DNA of 39,401 nt from an uncultured Sphingosinicella sp. (GTDB lineage: Bacteria; Pseudomonadota; Alphaproteobacteria; Sphingomonadales; Sphingomonadaceae): NCBI RefSeq assembly GCF_902806315.1, contig NZ_CADCWD010000089.1, positions 1-39,401 on the forward strand, in the 5' to 3' direction. Below, piece by piece: positions 10,008 to 18,818 of this stretch (positions are counted from its first letter, which is position 1; each line of letters opens with the position of its first letter). Under the pieces are notes generated by a model, which saw only the letters and a list, made by a program, of their open reading frames with translations, did no database searches and was not told the DNA's origin. Both the position numbers and the translations under genes were made by a program.

Positions 10008-11006
10008 ATGCAGCAGCTTTCGCCCATCTCCATCGGTCCCGTGCGGATCGACATGCCGGTTATCCTGGCACCCATGACGGGCGTCACCGACCGTCCGTTC
10101 CGCAAGATCGTGAAGCGCTATGGCGCCGGCCTTACGGTGACCGAGATGATCGCCAGCCAGGCAATGATCCGCGAAACGCGCCAGTCGCTGCAAAAGGCGG
10201 CCTGGGACCCGGTGGAGGAGCCGGTCTCGATGCAGCTCGCGGGCTGCGCGCCCACCGAAATGGCGGAGGCGGCGAAGCTGAACGAGGATCGCGGCGCCGC
10301 GATCATCGACATCAATATGGGCTGCCCCGTGAAGAAGGTCGTGAACGGCGATGCCGGCTCGGCTTTGATGCGCCAGCTCCCGCTCGCCACCGCGATCATC
10401 GATGCGACGGTGAAGGCGGTGAAGGTCCCCGTGACGCTCAAGATGCGGATGGGTTGGGATCATTCGAGCCTTAATGCGCCCGAGCTCGCGCGGATTGCCG
10501 AGGATCTCGGCGTCAGGATGATCACAGTCCACGGGCGCACGCGTTGCCAGCTCTACAAGGGTGAGGCGGACTGGCGCTTCGTGCGCAAGGTCAAGGACGC
10601 CGTCTCGTTGCCGGTGATCGTCAACGGCGACATCAACTCGATCGAGGATGCCGAGGCCGCGCTGGAGCAGTCCGGCGCAGACGGGCTGATGATCGGCCGC
10701 GGCGCTTACGGAAAGCCGTGGCTGCTTGGGCAGGTGATACATTGGCTCGAAACCGGCGAGCGGCTCCCCGACCCGAGCATGGACGAGCAATATCACGTCA
10801 TCACAGCGCAATATGACGAGATGCTCGAACATTATGGCAGCGTCATCGGGGCCAATTGCGCGCGCAAGCATATCGGTTGGTACACGCGCGGGCTGCACGG
10901 CTCGGCGGAGTTCCGCAACGCCTTCAACAAGGAAGCCGACCCGAAGCGCGCCAAGGCGATGCTGCGCGACTTTTACGCACCCTGGCTCACCAAGGCGGCT
11001 GCCTGA
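10008..11006 (+). CDS. dusB: tRNA-dihydrouridine synthase DusB (NifR3)
   Basis: The 332-aa FMN enzyme reduces uridines in the tRNA D-loop. Visible motifs are [21 protein letters not shown] at the N-terminus, [10 protein letters not shown] with the catalytic Cys, [20 protein letters not shown] and [20 protein letters not shown] for phosphate binding. The start at 10008 (MQQLSP) fits the family; the in-frame extension to 9828 would run into divergent ispDF and has no SD. In other alphaproteobacteria nifR3/dusB heads the ntrBC-ntrYX cluster; here ntrY follows after 100 bp with no ntrB or ntrC between. Confidence 0.96.
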   Translation: MQQLSPISIGPVRIDMPVILAPMTGVTDRPFRKIVKRYGAGLTVTEMIASQAMIRETRQSLQKAAWDPVEEPVSMQLAGCAPTEMAEAAKLNEDRGAAIIDINMGCPVKKVVNGDAGSALMRQLPLATAIIDATVKAVKVPVTLKMRMGWDHSSLNAPELARIAEDLGVRMITVHGRTRCQLYKGEADWRFVRKVKDAVSLPVIVNGDINSIEDAEAALEQSGADGLMIGRGAYGKPWLLGQVIHWLETGERLPDPSMDEQYHVITAQYDEMLEHYGSVIGANCARKHIGWYTRGLHGSAEFRNAFNKEADPKRAKAMLRDFYAPWLTKAAA

Positions 11007-11106
11007 TCCCATTCAGCGCCCAACGCCGTGTCCGGCGCGCCGACCTGAAGAAATATTCGTTAACAGCTGTGTTCTTTTTGTCACGGCCTCGTGGTAGACA
11101 GGCCAC

Positions 11107-13356
11107 GTGAACGCCGAAGCGCCGATTGCCGCCGATACGAGACCCCGCTGGCGGCGGCGCTTATTGATAGCGGTCAAGCGCAGTCGCTTCATTCCATTGA
11201 TTGAGATCGGGACCGTCGTCGCGCTGATCGCGATGGCGACGATCAGCTATTTCATCATCACGGAGCAGGGGACGCCCCAGTCGCTGCTGACGCCCCCGCT
11301 CGTGGCGATGCTGCTGGTGGCGAACCTCGTCCCCGCAATGGCGCTGATGGTGCTCGTGGCGCGGCGGATGGCAATGCGGCGCGCGGCGGACTCGCCGATC
11401 GGGGGAAGGGGGCGGCTCCACGTCCGCCTGGTGGCGCTCTTCTCTGTGATCGCGAGCGTTCCGACGCTGCTGGTCGTCATCTTCGCCTCCTTGCTGTTCC
11501 AGAGCGGAACCCAATTCTGGTTCTCCGAGCCCGCACGCACCGTCATCGAGAATGCGGATCGGGTGGCGCAGGTGTACGCCCAGGAGAACAAAGCGCGGAT
11601 CGAACGCGACATTAATGCGATGGCGAATGACGTCGTCCGCGACATCAACGAGTTCGGCGTCGACAGTTCGGCCTTCACCGATCGCTTCTTCTATCAGGTG
11701 GTCGCACGCGACCTCACAGAAGCGGCCATCATCAATGTCGGACGGAACAACGCTCTCCAGATGATCGCCGGAGTGAACCTGGACGATCGGCCCCTGGAGA
11801 AGCGTTTTCCGGCCAACGCGCTCCGCCGGCTGAGGGGAGGCGAAACCGCTTTCACCGAGGATGCCGGCGACAGGGTGGAGGCTGTCTACCGCCTCGATGC
11901 GAGAGAGGAAGTCTATCTCTACACGTCGCGCACCGTGAATCCGGCGGCGCTGCAGCAGATCCAGGAGGCACGTTCCGCGGCCGGCGATTACCGGAAGGTG
12001 CTCGGCCGCTCGCGCACCCTGCAGTTCCGCTTCAATGCGGTTCTCCTGCTCGTCTCGCTCCTGATCGTAGCGATCTCCATCTGGATCGCGCTGACTCTCG
12101 CCGATCGCCTGGTGCGACCCGTCGGGCAACTGGTCGATGCCGCGCGCAGGGTGACCGCGGGCGACCTCTCAGCGCGAGTGCCGACGTCACGCGTGAACGA
12201 TGAAGTCTCCACGCTCGGCAATGCCTTCAACCGCATGACGCGGCGGCTCGAGGAGCAGACCAAGGACCTCGTCTCGGCGAACACGCAGCTGGACAGCCGC
12301 CGCGCCTTTATCGAGGCGGTGCTTTCGGGTGTGACGGCAGGCGTGATCTCGGTGGATCGCGAACGCCGCATCCGCCTCATCAACAGCTCGGCGGAAGCCC
12401 TTCTGAAGAGCAGCTACCAGGGCGCCGTCGGGCAGCCGCTTTCGCTACTCGCGCCGGAGCTCGATGCCCAGCTCGACAGCCAGGAGCGCGAGGACATCAT
12501 CCAGTTCGCGAGCGGAGGCGAGCCCCGCACGCTCGCGGTGAAGCGCGTCAAGGTGGAAGGCGGCCATGTCATCACCTTCGACGACATTACCGACCAATTG
12601 CTCGACCAGCGCCGCGCCGCCTGGTCCGACGTTGCTCGCCGTATTGCCCATGAGATCAAGAATCCGCTGACACCGATCCAGCTCGCGGCCGAGCGTTTGC
12701 AACGCCGCTACGGCAAGGAGATCACCTCCGACCCGGCTACGTTCGAACGGCTGACCGGCACGATCGTGCGGCAGGTCGGGGACCTTCGCCGCATGGTCGA
12801 CGAATTCTCCTCCTTTGCGCGCATGCCCAAACCCGTGTTCCGCGAGGAGGCGATCGTGGAGGTTGCCCGGCAATCGCTGTTCCTCCACGAGGTCGCGCAT
12901 CCCGACATTCGCTTCACCATGAGCGCGCCGGAACCCTCGCCGACGCTCGTTTGCGATCGCCGCCAGCTCGGCCAGGCGCTCACGAACGTCGTCAAGAATG
13001 CCGTCGAAGCCATTCAGCAGAAACGTGAGTCCGGTGAGGCAGTCGGCGAGGACCGGGTGTCCATGCGCATTCTGGAATCGGATGCAAACCTCTGCATCGA
13101 GATCAGCGACAGCGGTATCGGTCTGCCCGCTGACCGGGGCCGGCTGACCGAGCCCTATATGACGACGCGCGCCAAGGGCACGGGCCTCGGCCTCGCGATC
13201 GTGAAGAAGATCGTGGAGGAGCATTTTGGCGCGATCGAGTTCGACGACGCGCCGGGCGGCGGCACCTTGGTGCGGCTCGTGTTCGACACCGAAACTTTGG
13301 CACGCCTCGGGGATGGCGATGCCGGCCAATCAGAAGAGAGGGCGATAAGCGGCTAA
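11107..13356 (+). CDS. ntrY: NtrY-type sensor histidine kinase
   Basis: The 749-aa inner-membrane kinase has hydrophobic helices near residues 29-52, 62-90, 103-125 and 300-322, with an extracytoplasmic segment between the last two. A HAMP domain follows (RLVRPVGQLVDAARRVTAG), then a PAS domain (~395-490) and a HisKA domain with phospho-acceptor His515 in RIAHEIKNPLTPIQ. The HATPase domain shows NVVKNAVEA, SDSGIGLP and GTGLGLAIVKKI. NtrY with NtrX responds to nitrogen, redox or envelope cues depending on species. The start is GTG at 11107 with AGG 4-5 nt upstream. ntrX begins 1 nt after the stop. Confidence 0.95.
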   Translation: MNAEAPIAADTRPRWRRRLLIAVKRSRFIPLIEIGTVVALIAMATISYFIITEQGTPQSLLTPPLVAMLLVANLVPAMALMVLVARRMAMRRAADSPIGGRGRLHVRLVALFSVIASVPTLLVVIFASLLFQSGTQFWFSEPARTVIENADRVAQVYAQENKARIERDINAMANDVVRDINEFGVDSSAFTDRFFYQVVARDLTEAAIINVGRNNALQMIAGVNLDDRPLEKRFPANALRRLRGGETAFTEDAGDRVEAVYRLDAREEVYLYTSRTVNPAALQQIQEARSAAGDYRKVLGRSRTLQFRFNAVLLLVSLLIVAISIWIALTLADRLVRPVGQLVDAARRVTAGDLSARVPTSRVNDEVSTLGNAFNRMTRRLEEQTKDLVSANTQLDSRRAFIEAVLSGVTAGVISVDRERRIRLINSSAEALLKSSYQGAVGQPLSLLAPELDAQLDSQEREDIIQFASGGEPRTLAVKRVKVEGGHVITFDDITDQLLDQRRAAWSDVARRIAHEIKNPLTPIQLAAERLQRRYGKEITSDPATFERLTGTIVRQVGDLRRMVDEFSSFARMPKPVFREEAIVEVARQSLFLHEVAHPDIRFTMSAPEPSPTLVCDRRQLGQALTNVVKNAVEAIQQKRESGEAVGEDRVSMRILESDANLCIEISDSGIGLPADRGRLTEPYMTTRAKGTGLGLAIVKKIVEEHFGAIEFDDAPGGGTLVRLVFDTETLARLGDGDAGQSEERAISG

Positions 13357-13357
13357 T

Positions 13358-14746
13358 ATGGCGCTGGATATTTTGGTCGTTGACGATGAGCAGGACATTC
13401 GGGACCTCGTCTCGGGCGTGCTCGAGGATGAAGGCTATGCGGCCCGCACGGCGGGAAGCAGCAGCGAGGCGCTGGCGGCGCTTGCGGAGCGCAGGCCCTC
13501 GTTGGTGCTGCTCGACGTGTGGCTGCAGGGCTCCAAGCTCGACGGGCTCCAGCTGCTGGAAGAGATCAAACGCCGCGATCCCTCGCTGCCGGTGCTGATG
13601 ATATCCGGTCACGGCAACCTCGACACCGCCGTTGCGGCCATTCGCCAGGGCGCTGTCGATTTCATCGAGAAGCCGTTCGAGGCCGGTCATCTTCTTCACC
13701 TCGTGGCTCGCGCGACCGAAACCGACCGCTTGCGGCGCGAGAACGAGACGTTGCGCGCGCAGATTGGGCAGGAGACCGAACTCACCGGCGCCAGCGTCGC
13801 CATCAATGCGGTGCGCGCAACACTGAAGCGGGTGGCAGGGACCGGGAGCCGGGTTCTCATCACCGGGCCTGCGGGCGTCGGCAAGGAAGTCGCCGCGCGC
13901 CTGCTTCACAATTGGAGCCCGCGTGTGAAGGCGCCCTTCATCGTCGTCAGCGCCGCCCGCATGACGCCGGAACGCGTGGAGGAGGAGCTGTTCGGAGTGG
14001 AGGAGGGGGGCGAGCTCGCCCGGCCCGGCCTTCTCGAACAGGCGCATGGCGGAACCCTGTTTCTCGACGAAATCGCGGACATGCCGCTTCCCGCCCAGGG
14101 CAAGATCCTGCGCGTCCTCACCGATCAGAGCTTTTCCCGGGTCGGCGGCCAGCGCATTGTGAAGGTCGACATGCGGGTCGTCTCCTCTACGGCGCGCAAC
14201 CTGCCGGAGGAGATTGCCGCAGGTCGTTTCCGCGAGGATTTATTCTATCGTCTCAATGTCGTGCCGGTGCATCTTCCCGCGCTTTCGGAACGGCGCGAGG
14301 ACATTCCCGAACTCGTCGCCCATTTCGCGGCCCGCTACGCCGCCGAGCAGAGGTTCCAAACGCCGAACCTGTCGGACGACGCCGTGGCCGCGCTTCAGGC
14401 TTTCGATTGGCCCGGCAACGTCCGCCAGCTCCGCAACGTCATCGAGCGCACGATCATCCTGGCGCCCGCCTCCCGGGTTGGCTGCATCGAGATCGACATG
14501 CTTCCGCCGGAACTTCTCAACGAGCAGGCGCAGCTGAGCCCCGGCGAAGCCGTGAAAGCCATCATGGGGACGCCGCTGCGGGAGGCGCGGGAGACGTTCG
14601 AGCGGGAGTATCTTCGCGTCCAGATCCGCCGCTTCTCGGGAAACATTTCGCGCACGGCGACTTTCATCGGGATGGAGCGTTCGGCGCTGCACCGGAAATT
14701 GAAGGCGCTCGGTATCGGTGATCCCAAAGTGGGGGAGGGTGAATGA
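13358..14746 (+). CDS. ntrX: NtrX-type response regulator (AAA+ domain without GAFTGA)
   Basis: The 462-aa product has a receiver domain with phospho-acceptor Asp53 (VLLDVWL) and acidic DDE at 9-11. An AAA+ domain follows, with a changed Walker A (GPAGVGKE, 170-177) and FLDEIADMP. A C-terminal Fis-type helix-turn-helix lies at ~420-455 (GNISRTATFIGMERSALHRKLKALG). The L1 loop that in sigma-54 activators reads GAFTGA is replaced at about 214-224 by VEEGGELARPG. Loss of that loop is known in several NtrX proteins and implies it does not remodel sigma-54 polymerase. It pairs with ntrY 1 nt upstream. Confidence 0.95.
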   Translation: MALDILVVDDEQDIRDLVSGVLEDEGYAARTAGSSSEALAALAERRPSLVLLDVWLQGSKLDGLQLLEEIKRRDPSLPVLMISGHGNLDTAVAAIRQGAVDFIEKPFEAGHLLHLVARATETDRLRRENETLRAQIGQETELTGASVAINAVRATLKRVAGTGSRVLITGPAGVGKEVAARLLHNWSPRVKAPFIVVSAARMTPERVEEELFGVEEGGELARPGLLEQAHGGTLFLDEIADMPLPAQGKILRVLTDQSFSRVGGQRIVKVDMRVVSSTARNLPEEIAAGRFREDLFYRLNVVPVHLPALSERREDIPELVAHFAARYAAEQRFQTPNLSDDAVAALQAFDWPGNVRQLRNVIERTIILAPASRVGCIEIDMLPPELLNEQAQLSPGEAVKAIMGTPLREARETFEREYLRVQIRRFSGNISRTATFIGMERSALHRKLKALGIGDPKVGEGE

Positions 14747-14850
14747 AGCCGTGACAGAGTCGGCATATTGAAAGCGGAGGCGGCGCTTCTAAGTCACACC
14801 TGCCGAGGCACGCATTCCTTGCGCCTGCCCGGCCAATAAGGAGAAGGGCG

Positions 14851-15348
14851 ATGGCCGAAAAGGTCAACAATCTCCAGGACATGTTCTTGAACGGGCTGAG
14901 GCGGTCAAAGGCGCCGGTCACGATGTTCCTTGTCAAGGGCGTGAAGCTCCAGGGCATCATCACCTGGTTCGACAATTTTTCCGTGCTCCTGCGCCGCGAC
15001 GGGCAGGCGCAGCTCATCTACAAGCACGCCATCTCGACCATCATGCCGTCGCAGCCGCTGGATCTGCGGGACATCGAGCGCGCTTTTGCCGAGCAGATGG
15101 ACAAAAGGAAGCCGACGCTACTTCAGGAGGTGTTCCTCAGCGCGGTGAGACGCGCCGAGGAGCCGGTGACCATGTTCCTGGTGAACGGCGTCATGCTTCA
15201 GGGTGAGATCGTGGCATTCGACCTGTTCTGCATGCTGCTGCAGCGCGAGGGGCTTTCGCAGCTCGTTTACAAACATGCCATCTCGACCGTGCAACCCGAG
15301 CACCCGGTAAGCTTTATGGAGTCGGACAATGAGGAGGCCGACGCCTGA
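14851..15348 (+). CDS. hfq: Tandem two-domain Hfq RNA chaperone
   Basis: The 165-aa chain contains two full Hfq Sm domains, about residues 8-70 and 91-153, joined by a ~20-residue charged linker. By eye 37 of 63 aligned positions are identical between them. Domain 1 keeps Q9, N14, R17/R18, K32, Q34 and YKHAIST. Domain 2 keeps Q92, R100/R101, Q117 and YKHAIST. It has Ser97 for the rim Asn, Glu103 for the third rim basic residue, Met115 for the distal-site Lys, and Leu125 for the Gln41 equivalent. A ring could contain three chains rather than six. The SD AAGGAG is clear. A weak promoter (TTGAAA 14768, TAAGTC 14790) may lie in the 104-bp gap after ntrX. Confidence 0.95.
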   Translation: MAEKVNNLQDMFLNGLRRSKAPVTMFLVKGVKLQGIITWFDNFSVLLRRDGQAQLIYKHAISTIMPSQPLDLRDIERAFAEQMDKRKPTLLQEVFLSAVRRAEEPVTMFLVNGVMLQGEIVAFDLFCMLLQREGLSQLVYKHAISTVQPEHPVSFMESDNEEADA

Positions 15349-16649
15349 GCGGGTTTGACAGAGATGCCGAAGACGTGAGCCGCGGCGCCCGAGCGATCGT
15401 GGCGCTGCCGGAACTCGGCCAGGAGGCACGAAGGAGCACGGAAGCGCGGCTCGATGAGGCAGCCGGGCTCGCGGAGGCGATCGGGGTCGTCGTGGCCGAG
15501 AAGCTGTCCTTTCGTGTCCGCGCGCCCAAGGCGGCGACCTTGTTCGGATCGGGGCAGGTGGAGAACATGGCCGAGGCGGCGCGCCAGGCCGAAGCTGAAC
15601 TCATCATCGTCGACGCGCCGATTACGCCCATTCAGCAGCGCAACCTCGAGACCGCGACCAAGGCGAAGGTGATCGACCGGACGGGGCTCATTCTGGAGAT
15701 ATTCGGCGAGCGCGCCGCCACGGCGGAGGGGCGGCTGCAGGTCGAGCTTGCCCATCTCGATTATCAGGCGGGGCGCCTGGTGCGAAGCTGGACCCACCTT
15801 GAGCGGCAGCGCGGCGGCTTCGGCTTCCTGGGCGGGCCGGGCGAAACGCAGATCGAGGCCGACCGCCGCCTGATCCGCGACCGAATGGCCAAACTTCGCA
15901 AGGAGTTGGACCAGGTCACTCGCACGCGCGCTCTGCACCGTGCACGGCGGCAGCGGGCGCCTTGGCCGGTGATCGCACTGGTCGGCTACACCAATGCCGG
16001 CAAGTCGACCCTGTTCAACCGCCTCACCAACGCTGACGTCATGGCGGAAAACCTGCTGTTCGCCACGCTCGATCCGACAATGCGCGAAATTGCGGTGCCC
16101 GGTTTCGACAAGGCCATATTGTCGGACACCGTCGGCTTCATCTCGGAGCTGCCGACCCAGCTCGTCGCTGCCTTCCGGGCGACCTTGGAAGAGGTGATCT
16201 CGGCCGACATCATCGTCCACGTGCGCGATATCTCGCATCCCGACAGCGACGCGCAGCGCGAGGATGTCGAGCAGGTGCTGAAGGAGATCGGGGCGGGGGA
16301 GGCGGCCGGTCAGGCTATGCTGGAGGCCTGGAACAAGATCGACCTGCTTTCACCTGACGACGCCGAGAGCATTCGCGCCGAGGCCGAGCGGAAGGAGGAT
16401 GTGATCCCGATTTCGGCCTTGAGCGGGGAAGGGATGGACGCCCTCATCCGCACGGCCGCCGAGCAGCTGCGCGAGAACAACCGCGTGCGCACGATCACGT
16501 TGCCGGCATCGGCGGGCGAAGCGATCGCATGGCTGCACGCCAACGGCGAAGTCGTCGACCAGCGTAGCGAAGGTCTTGAGACAGAATATGAGGTGCGCCT
16601 GTCAGATGCCGATTGGGCGCGCTTCCAAACGCATCACCTGAGCGTCTGA
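15345..16649 (+). CDS. hflX: Ribosome-associated GTPase HflX
   Basis: The product splits stalled or stress-arrested ribosomes. It shows an N-terminal HflX domain ([43 protein letters not shown]), the glycine-rich [18 protein letters not shown], and a GTPase domain with [15 protein letters not shown] and NKID. The start is uncertain. The first standard codon is GTG at 15375 (424 aa), but it has a poor SD. CTG at 15345 gives 434 aa, overlaps the hfq stop as CTGA, and is preceded by GAGGAGG (15331-15337) at a 7-nt spacing. I prefer the CTG. The 3' end overlaps converging mazG by 16 bp. Confidence 0.93.
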   Translation: MSGFDRDAEDVSRGARAIVALPELGQEARRSTEARLDEAAGLAEAIGVVVAEKLSFRVRAPKAATLFGSGQVENMAEAARQAEAELIIVDAPITPIQQRNLETATKAKVIDRTGLILEIFGERAATAEGRLQVELAHLDYQAGRLVRSWTHLERQRGGFGFLGGPGETQIEADRRLIRDRMAKLRKELDQVTRTRALHRARRQRAPWPVIALVGYTNAGKSTLFNRLTNADVMAENLLFATLDPTMREIAVPGFDKAILSDTVGFISELPTQLVAAFRATLEEVISADIIVHVRDISHPDSDAQREDVEQVLKEIGAGEAAGQAMLEAWNKIDLLSPDDAESIRAEAERKEDVIPISALSGEGMDALIRTAAEQLRENNRVRTITLPASAGEAIAWLHANGEVVDQRSEGLETEYEVRLSDADWARFQTHHLSV

Positions 16650-17404
16650 ATCTCGCGTTTGGCGCGCTGCCAGAGCGCCTCGAGTTCATCGATGCTCATG
16701 CCGGAGAGCGGACGTTCAGACAGGATCTCAACCTTGCGGAAGCGCTGCTCGAAACGGGCGGCTGCTTCGCGCAACGCAGCTTCCGGATCGACATCGAGGT
16801 GCCGGGCAAGGTTCACGACCGAGAAGAGCAGGTCGCCCACCTCGGCCGCGCGTTCATCCTGCGTCTGAGCGGCGTCGATCTCGGCAAGCTCCTCGTGGAT
16901 CTTGTCGCGCGGGCCGCCGACGTCCGGCCAGTCGAAGCCGACCCTGGCTGCCCGCCGTTGCAGCTTCTCGGCACGCTTGAGCGCCGGAAGCGCGAGAGCA
17001 ACGCCCGCGAGCGCGCTCGGATCGTCGCGCTGGCCGCGCTCGGCGGCCTTAAGCGCTTCCCAGCCGGGACTCTGGGCCTCGTCGCCAAAGATGTGCGGGT
17101 GGCGGCGGACCATCTTTGCCGAGATGGCGTCGATCACGTCGGCAATGCTGAACGCGCCAAGCTCTTCGGCGATACGAGCATGATAGACGACCTGGAGCTG
17201 GAGATCGCCGAGTTCGTCTTTGAGATCGTCCATGTCGCCGCGCTCGATCGCGTCGGCGACTTCATAGGCTTCTTCGATCGTGTATGGCGCGATCGTAGCG
17301 AAACTCTGTTCGCGATCCCAGGCGCAGCCGGTCTCCGGATCGCGCAGGCGGCGCATGATCTGGACGAGTTCGTCCAGCGCCGAGGAAGGGGAAAGATCAG
17401 ACAA
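16634..17404 (-). CDS. mazG: MazG nucleoside triphosphate pyrophosphohydrolase
   Basis: The 256-aa product hydrolyses NTPs or dNTPs to monophosphates, a house-cleaning role. It has two MazG repeats. The first has CAWDREQSF, YTIEEAYEVADAIE and LKDELGDLQLQVVYHA; the second has KIHEELAEIDAA and EVGDLLFSVVNLARHL. The EExxE and ExxD metal-binding patterns are visible in both. The start is TTG at 17404; in-frame codons upstream reach a stop at 17426-17428 without another start. An 8-base homopolymer (17407-17414, G on the coding strand) sits just before it. It is last in the minus-strand run, with 56 bp to the retropepsin gene. Confidence 0.94.
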   Translation of the reverse strand: MSDLSPSSALDELVQIMRRLRDPETGCAWDREQSFATIAPYTIEEAYEVADAIERGDMDDLKDELGDLQLQVVYHARIAEELGAFSIADVIDAISAKMVRRHPHIFGDEAQSPGWEALKAAERGQRDDPSALAGVALALPALKRAEKLQRRAARVGFDWPDVGGPRDKIHEELAEIDAAQTQDERAAEVGDLLFSVVNLARHLDVDPEAALREAAARFEQRFRKVEILSERPLSGMSIDELEALWQRAKREIQTLR

Positions 17405-17406
17405 AG

Positions 17407-17414
17407 CCCCCCCC
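17407..17414 (-). repeat. Homopolymer tract of eight C (G8 on the coding strand) in the mazG leader
   Basis: Eight identical bases lie 2 nt upstream of the TTG start codon of mazG, where the SD and its spacer would be. Such tracts can gain or lose bases by slippage, which would change SD-start spacing rather than the reading frame. Only its presence and position are seen. Confidence 0.6.
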
Positions 17415-17430
17415 GATCCGCTCGTCTAAA

Positions 17431-17457
17431 AGTGTGATAACATACATTATGTAAAAT
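17431..17457 (-). promoter_or_regulatory. AT-rich palindrome upstream of mazG
   Basis: The perfect palindrome TACATTATGTA (17443-17453) sits in an AT-rich stretch of about 27 bp within otherwise GC-rich sequence, 40-50 bp before the mazG start. It could be an operator or part of a promoter for mazG. No convincing -35/-10 pair with standard spacing was found, so the role is open. Confidence 0.35.
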
Positions 17458-17460
17458 GCG

Positions 17461-18057
17461 TCATGGTTTGAGGATGAGGCGGTTGTGCTCCACCCCCCAA
17501 CCCGACAGCGACGACAAAAAGTTCATGCCAAGCACGTTGGTCTCGCCAAAGCCTTCCGAGATGTGGACGGCAAGATCCCGACGCTCGATGTGGCCGACCC
17601 GGAGCCGCTCGGCGCGGCCGCGCTGGACCGCGATGGTGCCGTTGGCGGTGCGCACGATGGCCGGAATGCTGCCGCTGGGCTCGATGCCGGCGCGCCGGGC
17701 CGTATCGACCGAGATGCTCGTGGTGGTCGCGCCGCTGTCGACCAGGAATCGCGCCGGCTGGCCGTTGATGCGCGCGTCGACCCAGAAATGGCCGTCGAGC
17801 GCTTGCTTGATCTCCAGGTTGCCACCGACAGCCACGCCGGTGCTCTCGGCGCGCCGCTCGTCCAGCACCTGATTGGCAAAGCCGACGATGTCGTCCTTCA
17901 TCTGGAACGCGACGAAGGCGGCAAGGAAGATGACGACCCAGCCCGCGAACATCCTGAGGCCCTGACCGATCGGCACCCTGCGCACCAGGAAAGCGCTGGA
18001 GACGAAGACCAGGATCGCGATCAGGTAGATGAACTCCGCGGTCCGGTCGCCGCTCAC
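17461..18057 (-). CDS. Membrane-anchored retropepsin-like aspartic protease
   Basis: The 198-aa product has two N-terminal hydrophobic helices (about residues 8-24 and 35-52). A clan AA retropepsin domain follows: FLVDSGATTTSISVDTARRAGI with catalytic Asp in DSGAT at ~107, then NVLGMNFLSSL and LILKP. This matches the bacterial TIGR02281-type single-domain aspartic proteases, which dimerise to form an active site; the substrate is unknown. The protease domain probably faces the periplasm. The GTG start overlaps the stop of the MBL hydrolase gene by 4 bp (GTGA), so the two are translationally coupled. Confidence 0.9.
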   Translation of the reverse strand: MSGDRTAEFIYLIAILVFVSSAFLVRRVPIGQGLRMFAGWVVIFLAAFVAFQMKDDIVGFANQVLDERRAESTGVAVGGNLEIKQALDGHFWVDARINGQPARFLVDSGATTTSISVDTARRAGIEPSGSIPAIVRTANGTIAVQRGRAERLRVGHIERRDLAVHISEGFGETNVLGMNFLSSLSGWGVEHNRLILKP

Positions 18058-18818
18058 AGCAGCACCTCCTGGCCGTCATAACCCGGCTCCACGCCCGGCG
18101 GCAGCTCGGCGAGCAGCCCCCGATAATCCATGCTCTGGTCCATGTGCGTCAGGATAGCACGCTTGGGCTGAACGGCAGCGATCCAGCGAAGCGTTTCCGG
18201 AAGGCTGGCATGCGAGGGATGCGGGTGCCGGCGCAGCGCATCGACGATCCAGATGTCGATGCCGCGGAACAGCTCGGCCATCTCGTCCGTCAGCACGTTC
18301 ACGTCGGTCGAATAGCCGATCGACGCCCCGGCGGCATCGAAGCGGATGCCCGCCGAGGTGATGGAGCCGTGCGGTTGATCGACGATCCGCAACGCAAGCG
18401 GACCGACATGGAGGCTGTCGGGCAGAAGGTCCGCCGTCGCGACGGGAGGATATTCGGCCTTGCCTCCGAATATGTAGCCGAACCGAGCGAGCAATGTTTC
18501 GAGCGTCTCGCGGCGGGCATAGCCCGGCACGGGAGCGCCGCGGGCGTGGAAGACCTGGCGTAGATCGTCGATGCCATGGCAATGATCGGCATGATCGTGG
18601 GTCCAGATGACCGCGTCCACCGCAGCGGCGCCGGCGTCGAGCAACTGCTCGCGAAGATCGGGACCGGTGTCCACCAGAACGCTGGCCCCCGCATGCTCCA
18701 CCAGGACGGACACGCGGCGGCGCCGATTTCTGGGCTCGGCGGGATCGCACGTGCCCCAGTCGTTGCCGACGCGCGGCACTCCAGACGACGTGCCGCAACC
18801 CAGGATGCGGAGCTTCAC
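18054..18818 (-). CDS. MBL-fold metal-dependent hydrolase (PhnP-like)
   Basis: The 254-aa metallo-beta-lactamase-fold protein starts KLRILGCGTSSGVPRVG and carries THDHADHCHGIDD, the HxHxDH metal motif. Later come GYSTDVN and ILTHMDQSMDY, which supply further ligands. The N-terminus resembles the PhnP / lipoate-protein-ligase-associated phosphodiesterase subgroup that cleaves cyclic phosphates or similar phosphodiesters. The exact substrate is not known here. The GTG start abuts the tatD stop with no gap. The same tatD-MBL pairing is common near metG in proteobacteria. Confidence 0.9.
   Translation of the reverse strand: MKLRILGCGTSSGVPRVGNDWGTCDPAEPRNRRRRVSVLVEHAGASVLVDTGPDLREQLLDAGAAAVDAVIWTHDHADHCHGIDDLRQVFHARGAPVPGYARRETLETLLARFGYIFGGKAEYPPVATADLLPDSLHVGPLALRIVDQPHGSITSAGIRFDAAGASIGYSTDVNVLTDEMAELFRGIDIWIVDALRRHPHPSHASLPETLRWIAAVQPKRAILTHMDQSMDYRGLLAELPPGVEPGYDGQEVLL

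Noticed and set aside
11050-11106. TTGTCA and small hairpin before ntrY as promoter or terminator
   Set aside because: No -10 at suitable spacing, and the inverted repeats are only 4-5 bp.
16634-17404. MazG as part of a MazEF-type toxin-antitoxin system
   Set aside because: The protein is the two-domain NTP pyrophosphohydrolase, and no mazE/mazF-like genes are adjacent.
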